Positions 53,996 to 62,772 of a stretch of DNA of 64,000 nucleotides are shown here, piece after piece. The notes below the pieces were generated by a model. It had not been told where the DNA came from. It worked only from the letters and a program-made list of their open reading frames with translations, and searched no databases. The position numbers and the translations under genes are program-made. Origin of the DNA: Mesorhizobium muleiense (GTDB lineage: Bacteria > Pseudomonadota > Alphaproteobacteria > Rhizobiales > Rhizobiaceae); the NCBI RefSeq assembly GCF_900099905.1, contig NZ_FNEE01000002.1, positions 186,001-250,000 of the forward strand, written 5' to 3'. Each line of letters starts with the position of its first letter. Positions within the stretch are counted from its first letter, which is position 1.

Positions 53996-55405
53996 ATGAC
54001 GACAGCCAAAGACATCATGAAGCAGATCAAGGACAACGACGTGAAATTCGTTGACCTGCGCTTCACAGATCCGAAGGGCAAGCTGCAGCACGTGACGATG
54101 GATGTCGTTGAGGTCGAGGAAGACATGTTTGCCGACGGCGTCATGTTCGACGGGTCCTCCATCGCCGGCTGGAAGGCGATCAACGAGTCCGACATGGTGC
54201 TGATGCCCGACACCGAGACGGTGCATATGGACCCGTTCTTCGCGCAGTCGACCATGGTCATCCTGTGCGATATCCTCGATCCGATCTCCGGAGAATCCTA
54301 CAACCGCGACCCGCGCGGCACCGCCAAGAAGGCTGAAGCCTATATGAAGGCGGAAGGCATCGGCGATCAGATCTTCGTCGGCCCGGAAGCCGAGTTCTTC
54401 GTGTTCGACGACGTCAAGTACAAGGCCGATCCGTACAACACCGGCTTCAAGCTCGACTCCACCGAATTGCCGTCCAACGACGACACCGACTACGAGACCG
54501 GCAATCTCGGCCACCGCCCGCGCATCAAGGGCGGCTATTTCCCGGTGCCGCCGATCGACTCGGCGCAGGACATGCGCTCCGAAATGCTGACCGTGCTCGC
54601 TGAAATGGGCGTGCGTGTCGAAAAGCACCACCACGAAGTCGCCGCTGCCCAGCACGAGCTCGGCATCAAGTTCGACACGCTGGTCCGCAACGCCGACAAG
54701 ATGCTGATCTACAAGTATGTCGTGCACCAGGTCGCCAACGCCTACGGCAAGACGGCCACCTTCATGCCGAAGCCGGTCTTCGGCGACAACGGCTCGGGCA
54801 TGCACGTCCACCAGTCGATCTGGAAGGGCGGCAAGCCGACCTTCGCCGGCAATGAATATGCCGGCCTCTCGGAGAGCTGCCTGTTCTACATCGGCGGCAT
54901 CATCAAGCATGCCAAGGCTATCAACGCCTTCACCAATCCGCTGACCAACTCCTACAAGCGCCTGGTGCCGGGCTATGAAGCGCCGGTGCTGCTCGCCTAT
55001 TCGGCCCGCAACCGCTCTGCCTCCTGCCGCATTCCATTCGGCTCGTCGCCGAAGTCCAAGCGTGTCGAGGTCCGCTTCCCCGATCCGGGCGCCAACCCCT
55101 ACCTCGCCTTTGCCGCCATGCTGATGGCCGGGCTCGACGGCATCAAGAACAAGATCCATCCGGGACAGCCGATGGACAAGGATCTCTACGACCTGCCGCC
55201 TAAGGAACTGAAGAAAATCCCGACCGTCTGTGGTTCGCTGCGCGAAGCGCTGCAGAGCCTCGACAAGGACCGCGGCTTCCTGAAGGCCGGCGGCGTCTTC
55301 GACGACGACCAGATCGACAGCTACATCGAGCTCAAGATGGCCGAAGTGATGCGCTTCGAAATGACCCCGCATCCGGTCGAGTATGACATGTATTACTCGG
55401 TCTAA
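53996..55405 (+). CDS. glnA: Glutamine synthetase type I
   Basis: This 469-residue GSI subunit is a dodecameric enzyme making glutamine from glutamate and ammonia. Motifs include [44 protein letters not shown], the ATP-binding [16 protein letters not shown], the latch-like NRSASCRIP and the adenylylation site [10 protein letters not shown] with Tyr. The adenylylation Tyr is intact, so GlnE can switch it off when nitrogen is plentiful, through PII. It is co-transcribed with glnB; GSII is encoded about 6 kb to the right. Confidence 0.98.
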   Translation: MTTAKDIMKQIKDNDVKFVDLRFTDPKGKLQHVTMDVVEVEEDMFADGVMFDGSSIAGWKAINESDMVLMPDTETVHMDPFFAQSTMVILCDILDPISGESYNRDPRGTAKKAEAYMKAEGIGDQIFVGPEAEFFVFDDVKYKADPYNTGFKLDSTELPSNDDTDYETGNLGHRPRIKGGYFPVPPIDSAQDMRSEMLTVLAEMGVRVEKHHHEVAAAQHELGIKFDTLVRNADKMLIYKYVVHQVANAYGKTATFMPKPVFGDNGSGMHVHQSIWKGGKPTFAGNEYAGLSESCLFYIGGIIKHAKAINAFTNPLTNSYKRLVPGYEAPVLLAYSARNRSASCRIPFGSSPKSKRVEVRFPDPGANPYLAFAAMLMAGLDGIKNKIHPGQPMDKDLYDLPPKELKKIPTVCGSLREALQSLDKDRGFLKAGGVFDDDQIDSYIELKMAEVMRFEMTPHPVEYDMYYSV

Positions 55406-55426
55406 CTCACCGAAATCGTTGCAAAA

Positions 55427-55452
55427 AGAGCCCCGGCGAAAGCCGGGGTTCT
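55427..55452 (+). terminator. Hairpin after glnA
   Basis: AGAGCCCCGGC-GAAA-GCCGGGGTTCT forms an 11 bp stem (one G-T pair) with a GNRA loop. The U-tract is weak, so it may protect the glnBA mRNA end as well as stop transcription. The next ~260 bases up to the AraC-type gene show no further feature. Confidence 0.75.
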
Positions 55453-55715
55453 TGCTCGGGCAGACCGCCGGAGAGACTACGGCGCCGCGTCCCATTCGAT
55501 GCGCAAAAGACGCTGCATTTCTGAATTTTTGTGCACGATCCGTCCGAAAATCCATCCCCATTTCCTGGGTCTTTGACTTTTTGTGAACAGCGGCCGTCGA
55601 CGAAGCCGTTGCCGCAATTTTCGACCTGGAACACGATCGAGGTCGCAAAAAATTCTGCTGCGGACCATGATGGCGCCGATCGATTGTCTTTCGCCATCCG
55701 GCCTGTGCAGACTCA

Positions 55716-56743
55716 ATGCTTTTCATCCCGCTTCCTTTCGTCGTCGCCATCCTGCTCCTCATTCTCTTCGTCACCGTCGCCCGGCGTGACGACGATGGGC
55801 AGCCAAATGTGCCGTTTCTCGCTTTGATTCTGGTGGCCGCCTTTCAATCGACGCTGTTGGGTCTGCGTTGGGGTTACGGCGTGGATGGCGTTGGCCGCAT
55901 CCTTCCTGTCGTCGCGGCAACTGTACCGCCGCTGGTCTATGGCGGCGTGTCCGGGCTGGTCCGGAAGAGTGACCTTTCAACCCTCCTGCGCGTCGGTCTG
56001 CATCTTCTTCCAGCTGCCGGCGTGGTGCTGCTTATCGCGCTATGGGGGGACGCCATCGACATCGGCATTGCATTGATCTTCGTCGGTTACGCGATGGCGA
56101 TACTGCTACTGATGCGGTCGGGCGCGGATGCGCTGCGCCTCGCGCCCTTCGAGAATGCTGGATCTACCTATCGTGCAATCCTCTTCGCGGCATCTGCCCT
56201 GCTTCTGTCGGCGGCGATGGACATCTTCGTCTTTTCGATTTTGCATGGACGCGGGGAGCCCACACCCCACTGCTGGTCACCATTGCAAACCTTGCAGTGC
56301 TGGCTCTGCTGTCAATTGCCGTCGCGACCGCCAGCCGCCGCGGCAGGCCCGCTCAGACTCTCGGAATTACTCCCAGATTGGAGATAGCGGAGGACAGGGA
56401 AACCATCGCCGCAGTTCAGGTTCTGATGGAGACGAAGCGCGTCTATCGCGATGTCGATCTCAATCTCGATCGGCTGGCCCGCAAGACAGGAATTCCAGCT
56501 CGGCGGATTTCCGCGGCGATCAACCGTGCGACGGGCAAGAACGTCTCGCAATATGTCAACGATCACCGGATCGCAGAAGCGTGCGACCTACTGACGGACA
56601 CGGAGAAGCCCGTAACCGAGATCATGTTCGACGTTGGATTCCTGGCCAAGTCCAACTTCAATCGTGAGTTCCGGCGCGTCACCGAAATGACGCCGCTCGA
56701 ATGGAGGCGGAAGAAGGCTCCATCTGAGAGTCTCACGGCCTAA
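55716..56743 (+). pseudogene. AraC-type regulator with membrane N-terminus, frameshifted
   Basis: The first frame (55716 onward) encodes six or so transmembrane helices (LPFVVAILLLILFVTVA, LILVAAFQSTLLGLRWG and so on) and loses register near 56260. The second frame, ending at 56743, continues with TPLLVTIANLAVLALLSIAVA, a seventh helix, and an AraC DNA-binding domain (MFDVGFLAKSNFNREFRRVTEMTPLEWR). One extra base in GAGCCCACACCCC explains the shift. A repaired frame would give about 342 residues. It is upstream of the ABC exporter genes and was probably their regulator. Confidence 0.8.
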
Positions 56744-56812
56744 ATCGCGATCGAGCACGGCCTGGAACGCGTTTCAGGTCTCTTTTCCCGCCGGTTGATC
56801 ACACTGGCGGGC

Positions 56813-57952
56813 ATGAACACGATCACCGAACACGACCGCAAACTGGCCGCAGCGCTCACGTCTCTATCTCTCGGATCTGCCCCGGACACCGTCGAGACAC
56901 AGAAGAAAGACCTCCGGCTTCTCATCCTTCCCGTCTGCCTGTCGGCGCTGGCTGCACTAGTCGTCGCCACCGTCGCTTTCTACTCGCCAGAGGCATATCG
57001 CCGTTTTGAAGACAGGGTGCTGACGACGACAGGCCTGACAGGCAGCGCGGCCGACAACGCTGTTATCGCGCCCGTCGAACAGGCGAGCCTTCCACAGGTC
57101 GAGAAGCAAGCAGGGCAATCTGCTGTCCGCCCACCAGTTCCCGCCGCTGGCGAGATCACCGGCTCCGGCACGGTCATCGCACCGCGTGCCACGATGGTCT
57201 TCTCCAAATATGAAGGCAGGATCACCAACATCGCGATCGAACTGGGAGATTTCGTGGATGCCGGGCAAGCTCTGGTGATACTCGACGATGCGGGAGCCCG
57301 GTTCGCGCTCGAACGGGCCAGGGCCGCCAAGGTCGCGGCGGATCTTTTGCTCACCGCCCGAACCATCGATCTCGACCAGGCGCGTTCCGCCCTCGGCCGC
57401 ACCGCAACGCTTGCTACCCGTGATGCTGTCTCCAAACAGCAGCTGGAGGAGGCGCGCAGGGCGGCCGAGAGCGTCGAAAACGCCGTTGCCCAGGCACGGC
57501 AGGAACTCGCAACCGCGGAGCTTGCCATCCGCATCGCCGAGGAGCCCGTTCGGGAACTGACGGTGCGTGCGCCCTTCGCCGGGACCGTGACCCGGCTCGA
57601 CGCTCATATAGGCGACACCGTGCTCGCCCGCGTCGACAGTGTGCGCGAGAGCCAAAGCCTGCTGACGATCGCCGACACGACGAACATGGTGATCGACGCC
57701 GATGTGGCGGAAACCAGCATCGCATCACTCCGGCCTGGACTGCGCGGCGAGGCAGTTCTCGACGGTTTTCCGGATCGGCCCTTCGCCGTCGAAGTCCTTC
57801 GGCTCGCACCCATCGCCTCCATCGAGAAGGGCACGATCACTCTGCGCCTCTCGCTCAGCAATCCGCCGGAAGGGATTCGGCCGAACATGGCTGCGCGCAT
57901 CCGCATCCCGCTCATCGACACTCTCAGCAACACTGGAGACACCAAGCAATGA
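56813..57952 (+). CDS. HlyD/MFP-type periplasmic adaptor subunit
   Basis: The 379-residue adaptor has an N-terminal membrane anchor (LLILPVCLSALAALVVATVAFY, about 36-57), a lipoyl-like half motif GTVIAPRATMVFSKYEGRITNIAIELGDFVDAGQALVILD, a long alpha-hairpin (about 170-240, LERARAAKVAADLLLTARTIDLDQARSAL) and the closing lipoyl half APFAGTVTRLDAHIGDTV, then beta-barrel domains. It should link the ABC permeases to an outer-membrane or periplasmic partner. Its stop overlaps the ATPase start (ATGA). The ATG at 56813 is preferred to the TTG at 56795. Confidence 0.9.
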   Translation: MNTITEHDRKLAAALTSLSLGSAPDTVETQKKDLRLLILPVCLSALAALVVATVAFYSPEAYRRFEDRVLTTTGLTGSAADNAVIAPVEQASLPQVEKQAGQSAVRPPVPAAGEITGSGTVIAPRATMVFSKYEGRITNIAIELGDFVDAGQALVILDDAGARFALERARAAKVAADLLLTARTIDLDQARSALGRTATLATRDAVSKQQLEEARRAAESVENAVAQARQELATAELAIRIAEEPVRELTVRAPFAGTVTRLDAHIGDTVLARVDSVRESQSLLTIADTTNMVIDADVAETSIASLRPGLRGEAVLDGFPDRPFAVEVLRLAPIASIEKGTITLRLSLSNPPEGIRPNMAARIRIPLIDTLSNTGDTKQ

Positions 57953-58641
57953 CACAAGACCCTTACATTGCCCTCGCGGGCGTGCGGAAAGGCTACCGCA
58001 TAGGCGGCGAGGCGATCCCGATCTTCTCCGCGCTCGATCTAGCCATCCCGCGCGGCGATTTCGTCGCGGTCATGGGTCCGTCAGGATCGGGCAAGTCGAC
58101 GCTGCTCAACATGCTTGCCGGGATAGATGTGCCGGATGCGGGGAGCCTCAGCATAGGCAATCATCGCCTCGACCGGATGGGCGAGGCCGCGCGCTCGACC
58201 TGGCGGGCGCACAACATGGGCATCGTCTTTCAGTTCTACAATCTCCTGCCGATGCTGAACGCCGCGGAGAACGTCGAACTGCCGCTGCTCCTGAAGCCTC
58301 TATCGGCTAGGGAACGCCGCGTCCGGGTTGGAAAAATGCTCGATCTCGTCGGGCTTTCCGGTCGCGAGAAGCAGTATCCCTCCATGATGTCTGGCGGGCA
58401 GCAGCAACGCGTCGGTATCGCCCGCGCCATCGTATCCGATCCCGGCCTGCTTCTCTGCGACGAGCCGACTGGCGATCTCGACCGGAAATCCGCCGACGAG
58501 GTGTTGGAGATGCTCTCATTCCTCAACCGTCAGCTGGAAAAGACGATCGTCATGGTAACGCACGACCCGCAGGCAGCGCGTTCGGCCAAGCGGACCTTGC
58601 ACCTCGACAAGGGTCAGTTCGTCGAGAGGGCCGCCTCATGA
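57949..58641 (+). CDS. ABC transporter ATPase, MacB/LolD type
   Basis: The 230-residue ATPase has Walker [13 protein letters not shown] (about 43-54), Q-loop [10 protein letters not shown], signature [13 protein letters not shown], Walker [13 protein letters not shown] and H-loop MVTHD. This is the group that drives FtsX-fold permeases in MacB-like export or lipoprotein release. It overlaps both its neighbours by 4 bases (ATGA), so adaptor, ATPase and first permease are translated in coupled order. Confidence 0.95.
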   Translation: MTQDPYIALAGVRKGYRIGGEAIPIFSALDLAIPRGDFVAVMGPSGSGKSTLLNMLAGIDVPDAGSLSIGNHRLDRMGEAARSTWRAHNMGIVFQFYNLLPMLNAAENVELPLLLKPLSARERRVRVGKMLDLVGLSGREKQYPSMMSGGQQQRVGIARAIVSDPGLLLCDEPTGDLDRKSADEVLEMLSFLNRQLEKTIVMVTHDPQAARSAKRTLHLDKGQFVERAAS

Positions 58642-59780
58642 CCTTCCTCGATCTTGCCTGGAAGAACGCCTGGCGGAAGCCGCTGCGCACCGTCCTTCTC
58701 ATGGTCTGCGTCGCTGTCGCCTTTCTCATCTACGGCCTGACGGCGAGCTTCCTCGCCGGTTCGCAGGGGGCTTCGGCCGCCAGCGAAGACATCATCGGCG
58801 TAATGAGCGCGGCGGGACGCACGCAAGCCCTGCCAAGGGCGCATCTCTCCCGCATCGCCGCCGAACCCGGTGTCGCCGCAGTCGGCTACATGGCGCGCGT
58901 GCGCGGTTTTGTGGATGTCGAGAAGAACGTGATCGCGGTCAGCGCCGTCGAGCCGCAGGCACTCATGGCCGTCAACGGCAAGGAGCTCGGTCTGACGCCG
59001 GCGCTGGTCGAGGCGCTCGGCAAGGGGCGCGACCGGGTACTAGTCGGCCGCGCGCTGGCCGAAGCGCAAGGCTGGCGCGTCGGCCAGCGTATCGCCGTGA
59101 CCGCGTTCCAGATTGCCAGGCAGGACGGCGGCCAAGACTGGCGTTTTGAGATCGCCGGGATTTTCGAAGGTGAAAGCGCCAGCACCGACACATATTTCAC
59201 CATTGCACGCTATGATTATGTCAATGCGGCCCGCGCGAGGGGCAAGGATACGGTGGATGCATTCATCGTTCGCCCGCGCGATGGCGTTAAGGCCGGTGCA
59301 CTCGCCACCCGCATCGATGCGCTGTTCGCCAATTCTGCCGCGCCCACCCGCAGCCAATCGGAAAAGCAGTTCCTCGAAGCGTTCCTGCGCCAATATGCCG
59401 ATATCGGTCTGATCGTCGATCTCGTCACGGGTGCGGCTTTCATCACCCTGCTGCTGATCGTCGTAAATACCATGGTTTTCGCCGTGCGCGAGCGCCCCTT
59501 CGAAATCGGCGTGCTGAAGACGCTGGGCATCTCCCGTCTCAGGATCATGGCGCTGGTCCTTAGCGAGACGCTGCTCGTCTTCATCATCGGCGGAAGCGTG
59601 GGCCTCGCCCTGGCTAAACTGGGGACCGTGCTTGCCGGACCGACCCTCGGGCTCGTCTTCTCGCCGCTCGTGCTGGTCAAGGCGGCGGCCATCGTCCTTG
59701 CTCTTGGCCTCGCGACCGGCCTGTTGCCTGCCATCAACGCCATGCGAATCCCGATCATCATCGCCTTCAGAACGAGGTAG
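58638..59780 (+). CDS. FtsX-fold ABC permease 1
   Basis: The 380-residue permease has the MacB/LolC arrangement: one N-terminal transmembrane helix (LRTVLLMVCVAVAFLIYGL, about 15-33), a periplasmic domain (about 45-250), and three C-terminal helices (IVDLVTGAAFITLLLIVVNTMVF, ETLLVFIIGGSVGLALAKL, VKAAAIVLALGLATGLLPAI). The FtsX signature appears as VRERPFEIGVLKTLGISRLRIM. It pairs with the second permease to make a heterodimer. Confidence 0.92.
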   Translation: MTFLDLAWKNAWRKPLRTVLLMVCVAVAFLIYGLTASFLAGSQGASAASEDIIGVMSAAGRTQALPRAHLSRIAAEPGVAAVGYMARVRGFVDVEKNVIAVSAVEPQALMAVNGKELGLTPALVEALGKGRDRVLVGRALAEAQGWRVGQRIAVTAFQIARQDGGQDWRFEIAGIFEGESASTDTYFTIARYDYVNAARARGKDTVDAFIVRPRDGVKAGALATRIDALFANSAAPTRSQSEKQFLEAFLRQYADIGLIVDLVTGAAFITLLLIVVNTMVFAVRERPFEIGVLKTLGISRLRIMALVLSETLLVFIIGGSVGLALAKLGTVLAGPTLGLVFSPLVLVKAAAIVLALGLATGLLPAINAMRIPIIIAFRTR

Positions 59781-59785
59781 TCGCC

Positions 59786-60988
59786 ATGTCCATCCAGCTT
59801 AGACAGACGCTCGTTATGACGAGAGCCAATTTTTCCAGCCTGCCACGCCGCCTCGCGATCTCGCTATCCATGGCGCTGTCGGTAGCGCTGGTCGTCGCGG
59901 TCCTCGCCGGCTTCCTCGCCATGGCCAAGGGTTTCGAGAAAGCCCTGGCTGGCGCCGGCTCACCCTCTGTCGCCGTTGTCCTCGGAGGCGGTACGAACCA
60001 GGAGACCGGTTCGGATATCCCGGCCGATGCGATTCGCAGCATTCAATCGATGACCGGCGATATCGGAGTCGTTCGCAATGGCGCGGGAGGCCTGCTGGCA
60101 TCCCGCGAACTTGTGGTTCCAGTGGATGTCGCCCGGGCGCAGGACGAAGCCTCGACGACGCTTGCGCTTCGCGGCATGGATGTTGGTGGTCCATCGATCC
60201 GCAATGGCGTCGCGCTATCGGCGGGACGCTTGTTTGCCCCCGGCGCCCGCGAGATCGTGGTCGGCTCGCGAATCGCCAGCGAATTTCCGGGATTCGGCAT
60301 TGGCGATGCCGTCCGGCTGGGGGCCGTGGACTGGACGGTGACAGGGCATTTCGCAGCCAATGGCAGTGCGTTTGAATCCGAAATCTGGGGCGATCTCGAC
60401 GCAGTTCGTGCTGCCTTCGACCGGCAGGGACAGGTGCAAAGCCTGCGTCTGCGCCTCACCGGTCCATCATCCCTGGCAACGCTGAACGCCAGGCTGACAG
60501 CCGCAAGCACTAGCCCTCTGGTCGCTGTTTCGGAAGCCGATCTCTACATCGCGCAATCGGAACGGATATCCAGCCTCATCCTTTTCTTCGGCTGGCCGGT
60601 GACGCTGCTTATGGCCATCGGCGCGACCGCCGGTGCATTGAACACGATGATGAGTTCCGTCTCCGACCGCACCGTCGAGATCGCCACCGTCCGCGCGCTC
60701 GGCTTCAGTCGGTTTTCGACCTTTCTCGCGACATGGTTCGAGGCTTTCGCGATCGCGGCCGTCGGCGCGGCTTTGGGCATCCTTGCCTCCTGGCTTGTCT
60801 TCAACGGCTGGCAGGCCAGCACCATTGGCGTCAACAATGCCAGTACGGGCTTCCAACTCACGGTCAACGGCGATGTCATGCTTACCGCGGGCATGCTTGG
60901 CCTCGCTATAGGCGCCCTCGGCGGCGCGTTCCCGGCTATTGCCGCGACGCGGTTGCCGCTGACCGCCGCCTTGCGGGCACGCGGCTAG
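59786..60988 (+). CDS. FtsX-fold ABC permease 2
   Basis: The 400-residue partner permease has an N-terminal helix (LAISLSMALSVALVVAVLAGFLAMA), a large periplasmic domain, and C-terminal helices LILFFGWPVTLLMAIGATAGALNTM, FEAFAIAAVGAALGILASWLVF and MLTAGMLGLAIGALGGAFPAI. The FtsX phrase is SDRTVEIATVRALGFSRFSTFLATW. It starts 5 bases after permease 1. The exported substrate is unknown. A terminator follows at 61055. Confidence 0.92.
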   Translation: MSIQLRQTLVMTRANFSSLPRRLAISLSMALSVALVVAVLAGFLAMAKGFEKALAGAGSPSVAVVLGGGTNQETGSDIPADAIRSIQSMTGDIGVVRNGAGGLLASRELVVPVDVARAQDEASTTLALRGMDVGGPSIRNGVALSAGRLFAPGAREIVVGSRIASEFPGFGIGDAVRLGAVDWTVTGHFAANGSAFESEIWGDLDAVRAAFDRQGQVQSLRLRLTGPSSLATLNARLTAASTSPLVAVSEADLYIAQSERISSLILFFGWPVTLLMAIGATAGALNTMMSSVSDRTVEIATVRALGFSRFSTFLATWFEAFAIAAVGAALGILASWLVFNGWQASTIGVNNASTGFQLTVNGDVMLTAGMLGLAIGALGGAFPAIAATRLPLTAALRARG

Positions 60989-61054
60989 CGAGACAGCCAG
61001 AATAACCAGGCTGACCCAGGCGCGGCGTCGTCCTCGCCGGGATCGTCGATGTCA

Positions 61055-61083
61055 CAAAAAACCCGGCGAAACCGCCGGGTTTT
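61055..61083. terminator. Bidirectional intrinsic terminator
   Basis: AAAACCCGGCG pairs CGCCGGGTTTTT (around AAAC), with A- and T-runs on both sides. It separates the convergent permease and glnII genes. Confidence 0.9.
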
Positions 61084-61134
61084 TGATAGATCCAGTCACT
61101 GCAGAACCTCTCAGGTCCAAGCCGTGACGCGTGC

Positions 61135-62175
61135 TCAAGCGGCGGCCGAAACCTCGGCGCTGGTCGGGACGGAGGCGATCGTCTTCAGGATCTGAGAAGC
61201 GATCTGGTAGGGGTCGCCCTGCGAGTTCGGGCGGCGATCCTCGAGATAGCCCTTGTAGCCATTGTTGATGAAGGAATGCGGCACGCGGATCGAGGCGCCG
61301 CGGTCGGCGATGCCATAGCTGAACCTGTTCCATGGCGCGGTCTCATGCTTGCCGGTCAGACGCTTGTCGTTGTCCGGGCCGTAGACGGCGATGTGATCCA
61401 TTAGGTTCTTGTCGAAGGCTGCCATCAGCGCCTCGAAATAGTCCTTGCCGCCGACTTCGCGCATATAAGCGGTCGAGAAGTTGGCGTGCATGCCGGAACC
61501 ATTCCAGTCTGTGTCGCCGAGCGGCTTGCAGTGGTATTCGATATCGATGCCGTATTTCTCGGTGAGGCGCTGCATTAGGTAGCGGGCCATCCACATTTGG
61601 TCGGCGGCCTTCTTGGAGCCCTTGCCAAAAATCTGGAATTCCCACTGGCCCTTGGCCACCTCGGCGTTGATCCCTTCATGGCTGATGCCGGCGGCAAGGC
61701 AGAGGTCGAGATGCTCCTCGACGATCTGCCTGGCGACGCTGCCGACGTTGCTGTAGCCGACGCCGGTGTAGTAGGGGCCTTGCGGCGCGGGGTAGCCGCT
61801 CTCGGGGAAGCCGAGCGGGCGGCCATCCTTGTAGAAGAAATACTCCTGCTCGAAGCCGAACCAGGCGCCCTCGTCGTCGAGGATGGTGGCGCGCTTGTTG
61901 GATGCATGCGGCGTCACGCCGTCCGGCATTATGACTTCGCACATGACGAGCACGCCATTGCTGCGCGCGGGATCGGGATAGATGGCGACCGGCTTCAGCA
62001 CGCAGTCGGACGAGTGGCCTTCGGCCTGCATGGTCGAGGAGCCGTCGAAGCCCCACAGCGGAAGCTGGTCGAGCGTCGGGAACTCGGCATAGTCCTTGAT
62101 CTGCGTCTTTCCGCGAAGGTTGGGAACCGGGGTGTATCCATCGAGCCAAATGTACTCGAGCTTGTATTTCGTCAT
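61135..62175 (-). CDS. glnII: Glutamine synthetase type II
   Basis: The 346-residue eukaryote-like GSII occurs in rhizobia alongside GSI. Landmarks are KYKLEYIWLDGYTPVPNLRGKT, LPLWGFDGSSTMQAEGHSSD, FGFEQEYFFYKDGRPLGFP, YTGVGYSNVGSVARQIVEEHL, the ATP/glutamate region GDTDWNGSGMHANFST, HETAPWNRFSYGIADRGASIRVP and YLEDRRPNSQGDPYQI. It has no adenylylation Tyr loop, so control is at expression. A sigma-54 promoter lies 87 bases upstream, and gstI, a known type of GSII translation inhibitor, is encoded divergently. Confidence 0.97.
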   Translation of the reverse strand: MTKYKLEYIWLDGYTPVPNLRGKTQIKDYAEFPTLDQLPLWGFDGSSTMQAEGHSSDCVLKPVAIYPDPARSNGVLVMCEVIMPDGVTPHASNKRATILDDEGAWFGFEQEYFFYKDGRPLGFPESGYPAPQGPYYTGVGYSNVGSVARQIVEEHLDLCLAAGISHEGINAEVAKGQWEFQIFGKGSKKAADQMWMARYLMQRLTEKYGIDIEYHCKPLGDTDWNGSGMHANFSTAYMREVGGKDYFEALMAAFDKNLMDHIAVYGPDNDKRLTGKHETAPWNRFSYGIADRGASIRVPHSFINNGYKGYLEDRRPNSQGDPYQIASQILKTIASVPTSAEVSAAA

Positions 62176-62261
62176 TCTAGCCTCTCGTTGTTTTGATCAC
62201 CGAACCTTGGACGGCGCCGGCATGCCAGCCACCCTGCAGCCGACCTGCCGGATTATTAAAA

Positions 62262-62277
62262 AGCAATTCGTGTGCCA
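62262..62277 (-). promoter_or_regulatory. Sigma-54 promoter for glnII
   Basis: The minus strand reads TGGCACACGAATTGCT, an almost perfect match to TGGCAC-N5-TTGCW, 87 bases before the glnII start. NtrC-dependent sigma-54 control of glnII is established in rhizobia. On the plus strand TATAAT (62406-62411) is a possible -10 element for the divergent gstI, with no clear -35. Confidence 0.88.
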
Positions 62278-62492
62278 TTCTCGCCGGCCAAGGATGCGAC
62301 AAAACTGACGCCGCATCCCGACAAATCCGCTGCCGCGTAATCGCAATGCGTCCGGATCAATCACAAGCATGCTCTGCATAAATAACAGGCAGATACTGAT
62401 CTTTTTATAATCATATTGCCTAACTGGATTGCAGAACTTATCTTGGGGAAAGATTGGATCGGCAAGGCTCTGCAGAAGAAGGGAGACCGACA

Positions 62493-62687
62493 ATGGAAAT
62501 CACTCCTACCCGTCAGTCGGCCAAAATCCTGATGTTCCCGGTGGCAGCGCGCGCTTCTGCCTTAAATTTAAGCGGAAAGGCTAAGTTCGCGGCAGAACTT
62601 GCTTCATTGCGTAACCGTACGGATTTCGGAAGCGGCTGGTATCACGAAGCGGCCATCGAGGAAGAAAAACAGGACCGGAAGAGCTAA
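62493..62687 (+). CDS. gstI: GstI-like protein (DUF2735), GSII translation inhibitor homologue
   Basis: The 64-residue protein (ITPTRQSAKILMFPVAARA, FAAELASLRNRTDFGSGWYHEAAIEEE) matches the DUF2735/GstI family in size and position. GstI of Rhizobium leguminosarum is a small protein encoded divergent to glnII that blocks glnII mRNA translation when nitrogen is sufficient. Here the gene is likewise divergent, with 317 bases between starts. The ATG at 62493 follows GAAGGGAGACCGACA. The assignment rests on family resemblance plus context. A strong terminator follows. Confidence 0.85.
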   Translation: MEITPTRQSAKILMFPVAARASALNLSGKAKFAAELASLRNRTDFGSGWYHEAAIEEEKQDRKS

Positions 62688-62718
62688 CCTTTCCTCCGCA
62701 TCGCTTTTGACGAATTGC

Positions 62719-62751
62719 AAAGCCCGGCGCGATCGCTCGCGCCGGGCTTTT
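62719..62751. terminator. Bidirectional intrinsic terminator after gstI
   Basis: AAAGCCCGGCGCGA pairs CGCGCCGGGCTTTT with loop TCGC. It lies between the convergent gstI and MFS genes. Confidence 0.92.
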
Positions 62752-62772
62752 CATTTTGCCGTCAGGCAAGGA

